Part shown: one piece after another, positions 1-11,123 of the stretch
Layout of the letters: each line of letters starts with the position of its first letter
Position numbering within the stretch: the stretch's first letter is position 1
Assembly (NCBI GenBank): GCA_022495995.1
Contig: JAFEMH010004887.1
Coordinates: 123,612 to 187,611, forward strand
Direction of reading: 5' to 3'
From: Adenophora triphylla var. japonica
Lineage: Eukaryota > Streptophyta > Magnoliopsida > Asterales > Campanulaceae
DNA length: 64,000 nt
Made by a program: the position numbers and the translations under genes
The notes under the pieces: model-generated
What the model saw: only the letters and a program-made list of their open reading frames with translations
Database searches by the model: none
Told to the model about the DNA's origin: nothing

Positions 1-220
1 AAATGGAGAGTTCCTTTAAAAAAAAACATAAATGGAGAGAAAATTACTGTATAAATTGGTCTTAGGTATAGAAAATCTAGAAATGCATGTCAGAAATGGT
101 TGTCCTTGTAATTTTGAAGATTTGTTGTAGTATTACATTAGTCACAGTTTTTTTGTTCTTTTGCAAGTTTTCATTATATTTAAACCAATTTTAGGGGTTA
201 ATCTCATATAGAATTGGATA

Positions 221-340
221 TGTGAGACGGTCTCACACATGAGACGGATCTCAATGAGAGAGGAAATGGGCTTGTCCCGTCCCGCCCCGCCCACGGGGGT
301 TAAACCATTTATTCTCTTGAGTGTGAGACTGTCTCACACA
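221..340. repeat. Short foldback repeat (MITE-like)
   Basis: Both ends carry the self-complementary motif TGTGAGAC-GTCTCACA (221-238 and about 322-340) around a GC-rich core of CCCGCC type. The arrangement is that of a small foldback MITE. No clear target duplication could be fixed. The rest of 1-602 is AT-rich and holds no gene I can support. Confidence 0.5.
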
Positions 341-726
341 AGTTCTTGTCAAGATTCTAATCTTCCAGAATTTTGTTTGTAATCCCCGTAACAATAGAGG
401 TAGGTGAACAATTCAGGTGGGGAGTCTTGCAAGTAAGTTTATGTTTTCTTTTGAATTGAAAAGGTATAATTTTTTTTTTTTTATTTATTTTTTTTAACAA
501 TTGGTAATGTTTAGTGCAGGAAAAACATTACCTGAATATATACTAAACTTTTTGAAGCACCTGAGAGTACATGCTTCTTAAAGCCTTTCTGGCCGTGCCA
601 TGCACTACAAGAAAAAGAGCTTTTTGTGACAATTATTGGCACTCTTTTCAACCGCCCTTCAAAATATATTTTTTTGGCACTCTTCTACCCTTGCCCTCTC
701 AAATGAGTAACTCTTGTATGAAACGC

Positions 727-752
727 GTTCTACGCTAGGACTAGCGTAGAAC
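727..752. repeat. Subterminal perfect hairpin, left end
   Basis: A 26-bp near-perfect palindrome, arms GTTCTACGCTA and TAGCGTAGAAC. A one-base-shorter version lies at 13957-13981 at the other end of the element. The mirrored position suggests a subterminal transposase-binding or structural site; function is inferred. Confidence 0.6.
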
Positions 753-912
753 GTGTTTTTAATTAGACCAGCCAAAATTAAACCGGTTTTTCCAAAACCA
801 GCAATATAAACTATGTCGCTCAAACAAAAAACACACTTCAGACACACATAGAGAAGAATCAGCTGACGATTTTCATAGAGAAGAGAAATCACGAGGCGTA
901 ATTCATCAATTC

Positions 913-1190
913 AGCTTGTTAATGATTGATCGATCATCAGGCAGGATGAATTGTGAGGCAGGATGAATTGTGAACAAGATGAAGAACAAAGCAGAAGCTT
1001 GTTAATGATTGATCGATCATCAGGCAGGATGAATTGTGAACAAGATGAAGAACAAAGCAGAAGCTTGTTAATGATTGATCGATCATCAGACAGGATGAAT
1101 TTCGAACAAGATGAAGAACAAAGCAGAAGCTTGTTAATGTTGATCGATCATCAGGAAGGATGAATTGCGAACAAGATAAAGAACAAAGCA
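913..1190. repeat. 66-bp minisatellite, about 4 units
   Basis: Units begin with AGCTTGTTAATG at 913, 996, 1062 and 1128; the last three are spaced exactly 66 bp and the first has a 17-bp internal duplication. Each unit contains the palindrome TGATCGATCA. Because 66 is a multiple of three, the + strand reads as a repeated 22-residue peptide (MNCEQDEEQSRS...), but there is no sign that it is translated. The array lies 310-590 bp inside the left end, where transposase-binding repeats are common in DNA transposons. Confidence 0.75.
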
Positions 1191-1210
1191 GTAAGATGTT
1201 ATTTGTCATT

Positions 1211-2135
1211 TACTACCTGATTCGCATTTAAATATATGCCTGCTAAAATCTATAATAGCGTCTGTTTTGTTTGTAATGTATGCCTTCTATGTCTTGTCTT
1301 GCCTTGTAAAGACCACATTGTTACATATTTTTTTTTTGTGCCTGCTCATCCCTTGGATCTACCTGTTCCTAAGTTTATATATGCCTGTCAGTTGATTAGC
1401 ACTGCTTTGGCTCTAAATTTTGACGTGGCCTTGCCATCGTATTGTACTACCTGATTCACATTTAAATATATGCCTTCTAAAACCTATAATAGTGCCTGTT
1501 TTGTTTGTAACGTATGCCTTGTATGTCTTGTCCTGCCTTGTAAAGGCAACATTGTTACATATTTTTTTTTTGTGCTTGCTCATCCATTGGATCTGTCTGT
1601 TCCTAAGTTTATATATATCTGTCAGTTTATTAGCACTGCTTTGGCTCTAAATTTTGACGTGGTCTTGCCATCGTATTGTACTACCTGATTCGCATTTAAA
1701 TATATGCCTGCTAAAACCTATAATAGTGCCTGCTTTATTTGTAACGTATGCCTTATATGTCTTGTCCTGCCTTGTAAAGGCCACATTGTTACATATTTTT
1801 TTTTTGTTCATGCTCATCAATTGGATCTGCCTGTTCCTAAGTTTATATATTCCTGTCAGTTGATTAGCACTGCTTTGGCTCTAAATTTTGACGCGGCCTT
1901 GCCTTTGAATTATATGCATACTAAATTGTATTCTATTGCCATTTATATTTGTAACGTATGCCTTTTATGTCTTGTCCTGCCTATAAAAACAAAAATAGTT
2001 ACATCTATTTTTTTATGCCTGCTCGTCCATTGTATTTTGCCTGTTTCTGATATGATATATACATGTCAGTTGATATGCACTGCTTTGGCTTTAAAATTGA
2101 TATGGCCTTGCCATCGCATTGTACTATCTTGTTTC
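1211..2135. repeat. 234-bp tandem array rich in TGCCTG
   Basis: Three close copies start with TACTACCTGATT at 1211, 1445 and 1679 (exact 234-bp spacing), followed by a diverged fourth copy to about 2135. Each unit holds several TGCCTG motifs and poly-T tracts. Inverted relatives of the same unit lie at 12905-13560 near the opposite end. The array sits directly upstream of the transposase pseudogene and could be its leader or first intron. Confidence 0.8.
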
Positions 2136-2222
2136 CTGTTTAGCATCATTTCTGACATATATATATATTTCCTAGATAAACAAAATGATTAGCAGCAATC
2201 TGATTTAGATATAACTAAATCT

Positions 2223-4549
2223 TTGGTTTGGCTAAAAGCAAAGACATGGGAAGAGTTGTATGAGTTGTACAGAAGTCATGCAAATGCACTCGGTTTTGTT
2301 GTTAGACTCTCAACATTTCATATGTCAAAGATTAAATTAAAGCCACTAGATAAATACTTCAGGTGCTCATGTGAGGGACATGGTGTCATGAAAACGGATG
2401 GTACCCCACGTCCAGTAGAAGTGAATGAAATTGAGTTTCCATCACCTGTTGAACAAGCTGGAAATCCTAAAAAAGAAATAAAGAGAAAGAGAGCTCCCTC
2501 GAGAAGATGTGGTTGTAAAGCTCTTATGAGGGTAAAATTGTTGAAAAGAGAGGATTTATATGTAGTTGACAAACACGTAACAAAACATAACCACGATATG
2601 ACAAGAACAGATTGGAACCACCTGAAACGAAGCGAAAGGTCTATACCAGAAGAGAAAGGTAAAATCATTGAGCAACTAGAAGAAGCTGGCCCAACAGATG
2701 GATATAATGTGTTAGTAAAAGCTTCTGGTGGTGAAGAATATGTAGGGCATACAAGGAAAGATCACATAAATTATGTACAGATGCTCAGAGTGGAAAAACT
2801 AGAAAAAGGTGATGTCCAGACTCTTGTGGATAGGCTTATTGAAATTGAAAAAGAAGATCCAAGTTTCTTTTATAAAATCAAATTTGATGATGAAGGTAGA
2901 ATTGCAGCAATATTTTGGAGAGATGCTATGATGATGGAAGACTTCAAATTGTATGGGGATGTTGTTATATTTGACACAACATATACCACAAATAGATACA
3001 ATCTGATTTGTGCGCCAATAGTTGGAATAAATAACTATTGGAACACTTTTATGTTTGGTTGTGCTTTCATCGCCAATGAAAAGAAAGAAACGTTTGTTTG
3101 GTTACTTAATAAATTCAGAAAATCAATGGGAGGCAAAGAACCAAAAACAATGTTCACTGATCAAGATCTTGCTATGTCAAATGCAATTGAAGAGGTATGT
3201 CCGCTAGTATTTATTTTCACTGCCTGTTATCCTTAATTTTACTGCTTGTTATATTTGTAATTTATGCCTGTCTTGGTTGTCCTGCTATGTCAAATATTAT
3301 ATGTCTTCTGAATGCCATTTTAGTGCCTGTTATAATTTTAAGTTATGCCTGTTCAAATTTGATATGGTTTTCCAGGTATTTGAAGGAAGAACAAGGCATA
3401 GGCTTTGCCTATGGCATATTTAGCAAAATGCCATATCTCACTTTGGACAGCTGAAGACAAATGAAGAATTTAAAAAGGAATTTGACCATTGTTTGATGGG
3501 ATGTAATGATGAGCATGAGTTTGAATGCTCTTGGCATTCAATGCTTACAAAATATGACCTTGAAAATAGTTGGTTCAATTGTTTGTACGGGCTCCGTGAG
3601 AAATGGTGCACAGCTTTGAACAAGGATTTTTTTTCAGCTGGCATCTTGTCTTCTCAGAGAAGTGAGCACAAACCATGCATTATGTTTCAAAGCAAGCAGA
3701 AAAACATCCCTTTGCCAGTTCTTCGACATTTTTAATGAAACCATTGAACGTTGGAAAAGTGAAGAACAGCGGAAGGAATTTGAATCTATGAGCTCATTTC
3801 CAGGAATAGAGCTACCTGGTGGTATCACAAGGCATGCAACTGAAGTTTATACTGATAAAATATACAGATTTTTTGAGACGAAGGCAAAGCGTGCTTTTGG
3901 TGCATTGTATAACAAAGGTTTGCAAATTGATGAGAACATCAGGTTCTACAATGTTGCACATGAGAAAAATCCTGAAAAGTATGTAACTGTTCTCTTCATA
4001 AGGAACAATGAATGTGTAACTGTGGATTGCACCTGTCAACAATTCAATGCTGTTGGCTGGTTGTGTTTTCATTGCATTAAGGCGCTAAACTTGTCGAATG
4101 TGGACTAAATTCCAGAAAAGTACATTCTAAAAAGGTGGACAAAAGTGGCTAAGAAAGATGTATGTGATAGAGTATATAAAGGAAAGCATACTACATCAAC
4201 AATAGTTATAACTGAGTTTATTCCTTGGAAACAACAGATGGCAAGGAAGTACCACAACTTAATGATGGCTTGTTATGAAAACAGTAATGCAAGAAGGATT
4301 TTGGAAGATAGTTTCAATAGAGATTCACTTCTAATACAAGAATTGATGTCTACTAAGGAACATGATGTTGTTTCTTCAACAAGTGAAAATAATAGTGTTG
4401 GTGAGACTAGAACAAGTGCACCTGCCGTCATAGACCCAATTCGTGCAATTTCTAAAGGAAGAAAAAAAAAACCAAAAACAAAGTTTGAAAGGAAAAAGCC
4501 AATCACTGATGAGTTTGGTTCTAAAACACCAAATGTACATTTGATTTAA
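2223..4549 (+). pseudogene. FAR1-like / MULE transposase, broken
   Basis: The first segment (to about 3194) has a FAR1-type N-terminal zinc-binding region with the expected Cys pattern (RCSCEG; RRCGCKAL; KHNHD), then a MULE transposase domain with FDTTYTTNRYN and MFTDQDLAM, so both visible catalytic Asp positions are intact. An intron with GT near 3195 and acceptor AG at 3374-3375 leads to exon 2 (VFEGRTRHRLCLWHI). A SWIM zinc finger follows near 4027-4080 (CTCQQF...CFHCIK) and then a basic C-terminus. Three lesions break it: in-frame TAG at 3421-3423 right after CLWHI, a frameshift near 3660, and TAA at 4106-4108 before the reading resumes as IPEKYILKRW. The true start is uncertain; no good ATG begins exon 1, so an upstream exon is likely. 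FAR1-like proteins are also domesticated regulators, but the context here is a transposon. Confidence 0.85.
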
Positions 4550-4555
4550 CTCTGA

Positions 4556-4896
4556 TTTGAATTTATGCCTTCCCATTTTTATTTTGTTGCCTGTTATATT
4601 TGTAATGATTGTCTGGCTATGGCTTTGGATGTTGTCTTTGCTTATTATTTGTTTTATACATTGCCTGTTTTCAGTTTTTTGTTGCCTGTTCCTTTTTAAA
4701 AATGATGCATGGTCATGAATTCTAGACTGCCTGTTTGACTGGTGCCTTGGCTACACATAAAAGCTGGTTGCCTGTTCTTATCCACTGATATGCCTGGTTA
4801 TGTATTTACGTTTGCCTGATCTTATCAAAAGTGGAAACACCTCTTCCTAGTCTTGACCATTAATTTATGTTTTTTTGGTTACATAAACTAAGCTGC
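4556..4896. other. Non-coding spacer with TGCCTG motifs
   Basis: This is the 3' flank of the transposase pseudogene. It has no coding potential and holds many TGCCTG motifs on the + strand, the same motif that fills the element's introns. Confidence 0.6.
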
Positions 4897-5107
4897 TCCA
4901 TGGACACATGTCCATAAGCAGTAGTGCCAAATTCAAATGCATGCACTAGGACAGGTGTTTCAAGTTGAGTAATAAAAAAACAGACATGGATTCAATAGTT
5001 ATCTCAACTAGTACTGTTCCATGGACACATGTCCATAAGCAGTAGTGCCAAATTTCAACTGATACCACACGGATTCAATAGTTAACTCCATTTTATCAGT
5101 ATAAATA
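4897..5107 (+). promoter_or_regulatory. Promoter with duplicated 37-bp element and TATA box
   Basis: A 37-bp element (CCATGGACACATGTCC...AGTGCCAAATT) occurs twice, at 4897-4933 and 5018-5054. GGACA-CA-TGTCC within it is a near-palindrome. TATAAATA lies at 5100-5107, 63-70 bp upstream of an ATG at 5170. The mirrored copy in the right arm has the TATA box at 11186-11193 and ATG at 11123 (minus strand). Confidence 0.55.
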
Positions 5108-5169
5108 AGTTAGAACTTCACTTCTTTTTTATTTCTAAATTTCATTTAAAAAGCAATCAATTACTTGAT

Positions 5170-5301
5170 ATGAGTACGAGTAGGCCAGTTAAGTCTGAGC
5201 AAAAGGTTGAAGATTATGAAGAAGAAAGAGCTGCTAAAAAAATTTCAGATATCTTAGAAGATATTAAGGAGGGATATTATAGTTTTTCTAAATTTATACA
5301 A
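5170..5301 (+). CDS. First exon of an unrecognised element gene (left arm)
   Basis: An ATG 63 bp behind a TATA box opens a 44-codon exon, MSTSRPVKSEQKVEDYEEER followed by a charged, helix-prone stretch, ending at a good donor (CAA|GTATGT, GT at 5302). The next segment downstream is a Ulp1 C-terminal fragment on the opposite strand, so the original continuation of this gene is missing or rearranged. I do not recognise the protein. The reading frame is kept in the mirrored copy at 10992-11123. Confidence 0.4.
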
Positions 5302-5317
5302 GTATGTTTAACAGAGA

Positions 5318-5745
5318 TCAAATTTCATTCCTAGTACTTTTTCTAGTATAATGCTTTGCATTGGTAAGGTTCTTCAAGGGTTCATCTTTACCCTTCCTAA
5401 AAGATCTTAAACGAAGAATAATGTCTTTTCTGACGTTATTAATATCACTAAGAAGCAATGTCGCAAGAAATTCACCTCTTAGACGAATCCTTCCAGGAGT
5501 CTATAGAAAAAATAAATAAAAAAATATATCAAATAAATGTATCACTTGATAACTAATTAAATTAAGATAAAATTAAATTTACCTTGCATAAAACAGGACA
5601 TGAGTACTTTTTGCCTTTGAAATCTTTCATCTCAGCCATAACATAAAGGCCATAGTCATTATTTCCTTCATTTTCTTTAAGAACCCAATCACAAATAATG
5701 TATTCATAAGTAAATGGTTTTTTGACAGTGGCACAGGGATGATTA
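5318..5745 (-). pseudogene. Ulp1-like (C48) protease C-terminal fragment, left arm
   Basis: On the minus strand two exons can be read: one ending at 5583 (donor GT 5582-5581) and one from 5500 to the stop at 5320-5318, with acceptor CTATAG at 5506-5501. The protein contains ENEGNND-Y-GLYVMAEMKDF. In C48 (Ulp1/SENP) proteases the equivalent position is the catalytic Cys of a D/N-C-G motif; here it is Tyr (TAT, 5654-5652). It lies in opposite orientation to the N-terminal part at 5826-8112, so the original gene has been split and inverted. The assignment rests on this short motif and on element context. Confidence 0.5.
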
Positions 5746-5825
5746 ATACTGTTTTATAAATTTATGCCTGTTCATTATTATTTTCATGCCTGCTGTTTTA
5801 TAATTTTATGTTTTATACTTTTATG

Positions 5826-8112
5826 CAGATTCTAGTAAGCGCAAAAGTGATGATGTTGATATTAATGTTGGTAGAAAGAAGAAATCATCAAAATCTAGGG
5901 TTGATGATTCTGAGAAACGTTTATTAGAGCATCATTGTACACCATTAAAACTTGTTGAACTTGAGTTAACACCTGTACAAAAAAAAGATGTGGTTTCTAT
6001 AGGATTTGGTGGTTTATTAGATCTTCAATTCAGCCGATTGCCTCTAGGACTTGTGCATTATCTTGTTGATAGATTTGAGCCTGTTAGCCGTATACAAAGA
6101 ATTAAAAAGAACAAGTATTGTATTACAACCAAAGATGTGTATGATATACTTTGTCTTCCTATGGGTTCAAAGAATGATGCGTTTAGGAAGTCTTTAGTTT
6201 CAGATTCTGTGTTGAAGGAGCGTTATATTCAAACTTTTGGACGTGTAAAGGATGGTCTTACTCGTATTAAGGAACGTATGAAGCAGTTAACTGATGGAGG
6301 AAATGAGTTTAAGCAGTTGTTTGCGCTGTTTGCTGTTGTTACTGTCCTTGGTCCTGTTGTAACAACGGCAATTGATATTTCTTTGTTGGGCGCGGTTGAA
6401 GATGTGAATCAAATTAGAAAGTATGATTTGTGTAAATGTGTTCTTGACAAGTTATGTGATGGTGTGACAAGATATAAGAGTCTGAGTAGCAAAGTCTTGC
6501 AGCGGTTGTACACTTCTATTGGTTATAGCGTACCTGCATAGATTTCCATTCCAATGTGATGTAGAACCTATTGAGTTGCCATTGATTAAACATTGGACTG
6601 TTGAGAAACTGAAATTAAGGGTTAGTAATGAGTCAAAAATTGGGTAGGGGCAGTTGATCATGTTGAAAAATGTTTACCCTATTAGCAAACGTAGTGGTGA
6701 TGCAGAAGGTGATGGAGGTGTTGATAATAAGGTTTTGGAAATTGAGGCTGCCCCTTTGATTGATGGTGAAGGTGTTGCAGAAGACAATGACAAAGTAGGT
6801 GCCTTCTCCTTCCTTTATATTATGCCTGTTGTTTAATATTTTATTGCCTGGTTATTCATTTGTTTTTTCTATTAATTTTTTCTTGTAGTGTGCATTCTTT
6901 TTCATATTATAATGCATGTTTGTTCAAAATATTATGTCTGCTCATGAATTTGAGAATGCCTGTTATGAAATATGAGTTATGCCTACTTGACTGGTGGCCT
7001 TTCCTTGGCCATGATTGTATAAAAAATAAAGCTGAAAATGAACTGCCTTGGGTACACATAAAATATGCCTGCTCATGAATTTGAGAATGCTGTTAATGAA
7101 TGTGAGAATGTCTGCTCATGAATTTGTGAATGCCTGCTCATGAATTTGAATTTGAGAATGCCTGCTCATGAATTTCATACTGGTTATTCATTTGTTTTTT
7201 CTGTTAATTTTTTTCTTGTAGGCTCTTAGACAATCATAGAATATTCTTGAACAAGATATAAAAACTGCTATAATTAATCCTATATCAAGGGTTACTTCTA
7301 TTCAAAAGTCAAAGGCAAAGGATAATCAGAATGAGGATGAGAAGGAGGAGGAGGCTGATGTTGATAATGATATTTTTGACAAGGACTTTTTTGAAATGGA
7401 TCAGTGGGAAAGTCAAGAGTACATGATCGTTGATACTCTTATTAAGAATGTTGTGGAGAAAAATAAGAAAGGACCATTGCCTTCGTTTGAGCTTTTGTCA
7501 TCACAAAATTTTTATTCTCCTGGAAAGGAAAATGATGATCCAGATATTGAGGAAAATTAAAGACAACAAGTTGCACATCAAACAACTGAAATGGATCAGT
7601 TTTTTTTAGGAAAATGAAAGAGAACAAGAAGTTGCACATCAAGCAATGAGGGCCAATATACTGAGCATCAAGCACATATTCTGCATAATATTGATAGAAT
7701 GGAGTATCAATGTTTAGATGTGCAAGCTAATCGGCAAATCAGTGTTGGTCCTGTTACTACTCTTTCTATAATCCCTGAAACTGATGAACAAGAAGATTGT
7801 GAAGGAAATTCAAATAAAGATGAAGGAAATACAACTGAAGATAAGACGCTGGATAATTTAGTTGATACAATTTCCAAGGATGCGTCACTACTGGATAATT
7901 TAGTTGATAAAAGCAAGGATGCGCCACTTCACTATGTTTCATACAACTATGATATGGGGTGTAGTTTGGATTGTGGAAATCCTAATGTTGATATTCCGTA
8001 TTGTTCAGAGTTTATGCGTTTATGCGGAGTCACACGAAACTAATGCATAGTATGAAGGAGATGAGGAAAGTTCTTATTGACTTTTGTTTCTCCAAGGCAT
8101 TTTATGACAATG
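5826..8112 (+). pseudogene. Ulp1-associated transposon protein, N-terminal part (left arm)
   Basis: Coding pieces follow in order: a basic nuclear-localisation-like stretch (SSKRKSDDVDINVGRKKKSS), then SIGFGGLLDLQF, LGLVHYLVDRFEPVSR, TTKDVYDILCLPMGS and WTVEKLKLRVSNES, then an acidic linker and the end LMHSMKEMRK. This architecture is that of the long region ahead of the Ulp1 protease domain in plant transposon proteins; the name is family-level. Introns have TTTTTCTTGTAG acceptors (about 6888 and 7222) and are packed with TGCCTG. Frameshifts and stops (for example near 6540 and 6646) break it. The protease domain does not follow in the same orientation. Confidence 0.6.
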
Positions 8113-8198
8113 TACACTTCTATTGGTTATAGCGTACCTGCATAGATTTCCATTCCAAAACAAACTTTTTACATTTAGCATAAAAACTTACCCTTTAT
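8113..8198. other. Palindrome centre with filler copied from 6508-6554
   Basis: About 45 bp after the left arm repeat the sequence at 6508-6554 (TACACTTCTATTGGTTATAG...CCATTCCAA) in the same orientation. The remaining bases are the intron start of the right-arm gene (rc GGG|TAAGTTTT). A short copied patch at an inversion junction is typical of template switching during replication or repair. Confidence 0.7.
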
Positions 8199-10490
8199 CA
8201 TTGTCAGAAAATGCCTTTGAGAAACAAAAGTCAATAAGATCTTTTCGCATCTTCTTCATACTATGCATTAGTTTCGTGTGACTCCGCATAAACTCTGAAC
8301 AATACGGAATATCAACATTAGGATTTCCACAATCCAAACTACACCCCATATCATAGTTGTATGAAAAATAGTGAAGTGGCGCATCCTTGCTTTTATCATC
8401 TAAATTATCCAGTGACGCATCCTTGGAAATTGTATCAACTAAATTATCCAGCGTCTTATCTTCAGCTGTATTTCCTTCATCTTTATTTGAATTTCCTTCA
8501 CAATCTTCTTGTTCATCAGTTTCAGGGATTATAGAAAGAGTAGTAACAGGACCAACACTGATTTGCTGATTAGCTTGCACATCTAAACGTTGATACTCCA
8601 TTCTATCAATATTATGCAGAATAGGTGCTTGATGCTCAGTATATTGGCCCTCAGTTGCTTGATGTGCAACTTCTTGTTCTCTTTCATTTCCCTCAAAAAA
8701 ACTGATCCATTTCAGTTGCTTGATGTGCAACTTGTTGTCTTTCATTTCCCTCAATATCTGGATCATCATTTTCCTTTCCAGAAGAATAAAAATCTTGTGA
8801 TGACAAAAGCTCAAACGAAGGCAATGATCCTTTCTTATTTTTCTCCATAACATTCTTAATAAGAGTATCAACCATCATGTACTCTTGACTTCCCCACTGA
8901 TCCATTTAAAAAAAAGTCCTTGTCAAAAATATCAACATCAGCCTCCTCCTCCTTCTCATGCTCATTCTGATTATCCTTTGCCTTTGACTTTTGAATAGAA
9001 GTAACCCTTGATATACGATTAATTATAGCAGTTTTTATATCTTGTTCAAGAATATTCCATGAGTGTCTAAGAGCCTACAAGAAAAAAATTATCAGAAAAA
9101 ACAAATGAATAACCAGTATGAAATTCATGAGCAGGCATTCTCAAATTCAAATTCATGAGCAGGCATTCATAAATTCATAAGTAGACATTCTCAAATTCAT
9201 GAACAGGCATTCTCAAATTCATGAGCAGACATATTTTATGTGTACCCAAGGCAGTTCATTTCCAGCTTTATTTTTTATACAATCATGGCCAAGGAAAGGC
9301 CACCGGTCAAGTAGGCATCACTCATATTTCATAACAGGCATTCTCAAATTCATGAGCAGACATAATATTTTGAACAAACAGGCATTATAATATGAAAAAG
9401 AATACACACTACACGAAAAAATTAATAAAAAAACAAATGAATAACCAGGCAATAAAATATTAAACAACATGCATAATATAAAGGAAGGAGAAGGCACTTA
9501 CTTTGTCATTGCCTTCTGCAACACCTTCACCATCAATCAAAGGTGCAACCTCAATTTTCAAAACCATATTATCAACACCTCCATCACCTTCTGCATCACC
9601 ACTACATTTGCTAATAGGGTAAACATTTTCCAACATGATCAACTGCCCCCACCCAATTTTTGACTCATTACTAACCCTTAATTTCAGTTTCTCAACAGTC
9701 CAATGTTTAATCAACGGCAACTCAATAGGTTCTACATCACCTTGGAATGGAAATCTATGCAGGTACGCTATAACCAATAGAAGTATACAACCGCTGCAAG
9801 ACTTTGCTTTACTCAGACTCTTATATCTTGTCACACCATCACATAACTTGTCAAGAACATATTTACACCAATCATACTTTCTAATTTGATTCACATCTTC
9901 AACCACGCCCAACAAAGACATATCAATTGCCGTTGTTACAACAGGACTAAGGACAGTAACAACAGCAAGCAGCACAAACAACTGCTTAAACTCATCTCCT
10001 CCATCAGTTAACTGCTTCATACGTTCCTTAATATGATTAGCAGTAAGACCATCCTTTACACGTCCAAAAGTTTGAATATAACGCTCCTTCAACACAGAAT
10101 CTGAAACTGAAGACTTCATAAACACATCATTCTTTGAACCCATAGGAAGACAAAGTATATCATACACATCTTTGGTTGTAATACAATACTTGTTCTTTTT
10201 AATTCTTTGTGTACGGCTAACAAACTCAAATCTATCAACAAGATAATGCACAAGTCCTAGATGCAATCAGCTGAGTTGAAGATCTAATAACCACCAAATC
10301 CTATAGAAACCACACCTTTTTTTTGTACAGGTGTTAACTCAAGTTCAACAAGTTTTAATGGTGTACAATGATGCTCTAATAAACGTTTCTCAGAATCATC
10401 AACCCCAGATTTTGATGATTTCTTCTTTCTACCAACATTAATATCAACATCATCACTTTTGCGCTTACTAGAATCTGCATAAAACATAAA
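8199..10490 (-). pseudogene. Ulp1-associated transposon protein, N-terminal part (right arm)
   Basis: This is the inverted copy of 5826-8112. The minus strand reads DSSKRKSDDVDINVGRKKKS (from about 10487), then, after a frameshift near 10270, a long segment from about 10266 to 9460 (HLGLVHYLVDRFEFVSRTQR through LPLIKHWTVEKLKLRVS). More 3' exons lie at about 8871-8188, including SYNYDMGCSLDCGNPNVDIP. The central reading frame is longer and cleaner than in the left arm. Introns carry CAGGCA, that is TGCCTG on the coding strand. No protease domain follows in the same orientation. Confidence 0.6.
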
Positions 10491-10554
10491 ATTATAAAAC
10501 AGCAGGCATGAAAATAATAATGAACATGCATAAATTTATAAAACAGTATTAATC

Positions 10555-10975
10555 ATCCCTGTGCCACTGTCAAAAAAACATTTACTTATGAATACATTAA
10601 TTGTGATTGGGTTCTTAAAGAAAATGAAGGAAATAATGACAATGGCCTTTATGTTATGGCTGAGATGAAAGATTTCAAAGGCAAAAAGTACTCATGTCCT
10701 GTTTTATGCAAGGTAAATTTAATTTTATCTTAATTTAATTAGTTATCAAGTGATACAGTTATTTGATATATTTTTATTTATTTTTTCTATAGACTCCTGG
10801 AAGGATTCGTCCAAGAGGTGAATTTCTTGCGACATTGCTTCTTAGTGATATTAATAACGTCATAAAAGACATTATTCTTCGTTTAAGATCTTTTAGGAAG
10901 GGTAAAGATGAACCCTTGAAGAACCTTACCAATGCAAAGCATTATACTAGAAAAAGTACTAGGAATGAAATTTGA
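10555..10975 (+). pseudogene. Ulp1-like (C48) protease C-terminal fragment, right arm
   Basis: This is the inverted copy of 5318-5745. Exon A ends at 10712 (donor GT 10713) and exon B runs 10793-10975 with stop TGA. The protein contains NEGNND-N-GLYVMAEMK and ends RKSTRNEI. The position expected to be catalytic Cys is Asn (AAT 10641-10643); the left arm has Tyr (TAT) there. Both can derive from a TGT ancestor by stepwise change. Confidence 0.5.
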
Positions 10976-10991
10976 TCTCTGTTAAACATAC

Positions 10992-11123
10992 TTGTATAAA
11001 TTTAGAAAAACTATAATATCCCTCCTTAATATCTTCTAAGATATCTGAAAATTTTTTAGCAGCTCTTTCTTCTTCATAATCTTTAACCTTTTGCTCAGAC
11101 TTGACTGGCCTACTCGTACTCAT
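10992..11123 (-). CDS. First exon of an unrecognised element gene (right arm)
   Basis: Mirror copy of the exon at 5170-5301, with the same MSTSRPVKSEQKV start, the same donor, and a TATA box at 11186-11193. Its frame remains open. Function is unknown. Confidence 0.35.

Noticed and set aside
963..1163. Repeated 22-residue peptide as a real protein
   Set aside because: The frame is explained by a 66-bp repeat unit; the antisense frame is open for the same reason and there are no gene signals.
6885..6900. CTTGTAGTG (and CACTACAAG at 11970) as additional CACTA termini inside the element
   Set aside because: They are TTTTTCTTGTAG splice acceptors of the Ulp1-associated gene and their inverted copies, not element ends; no target duplication.
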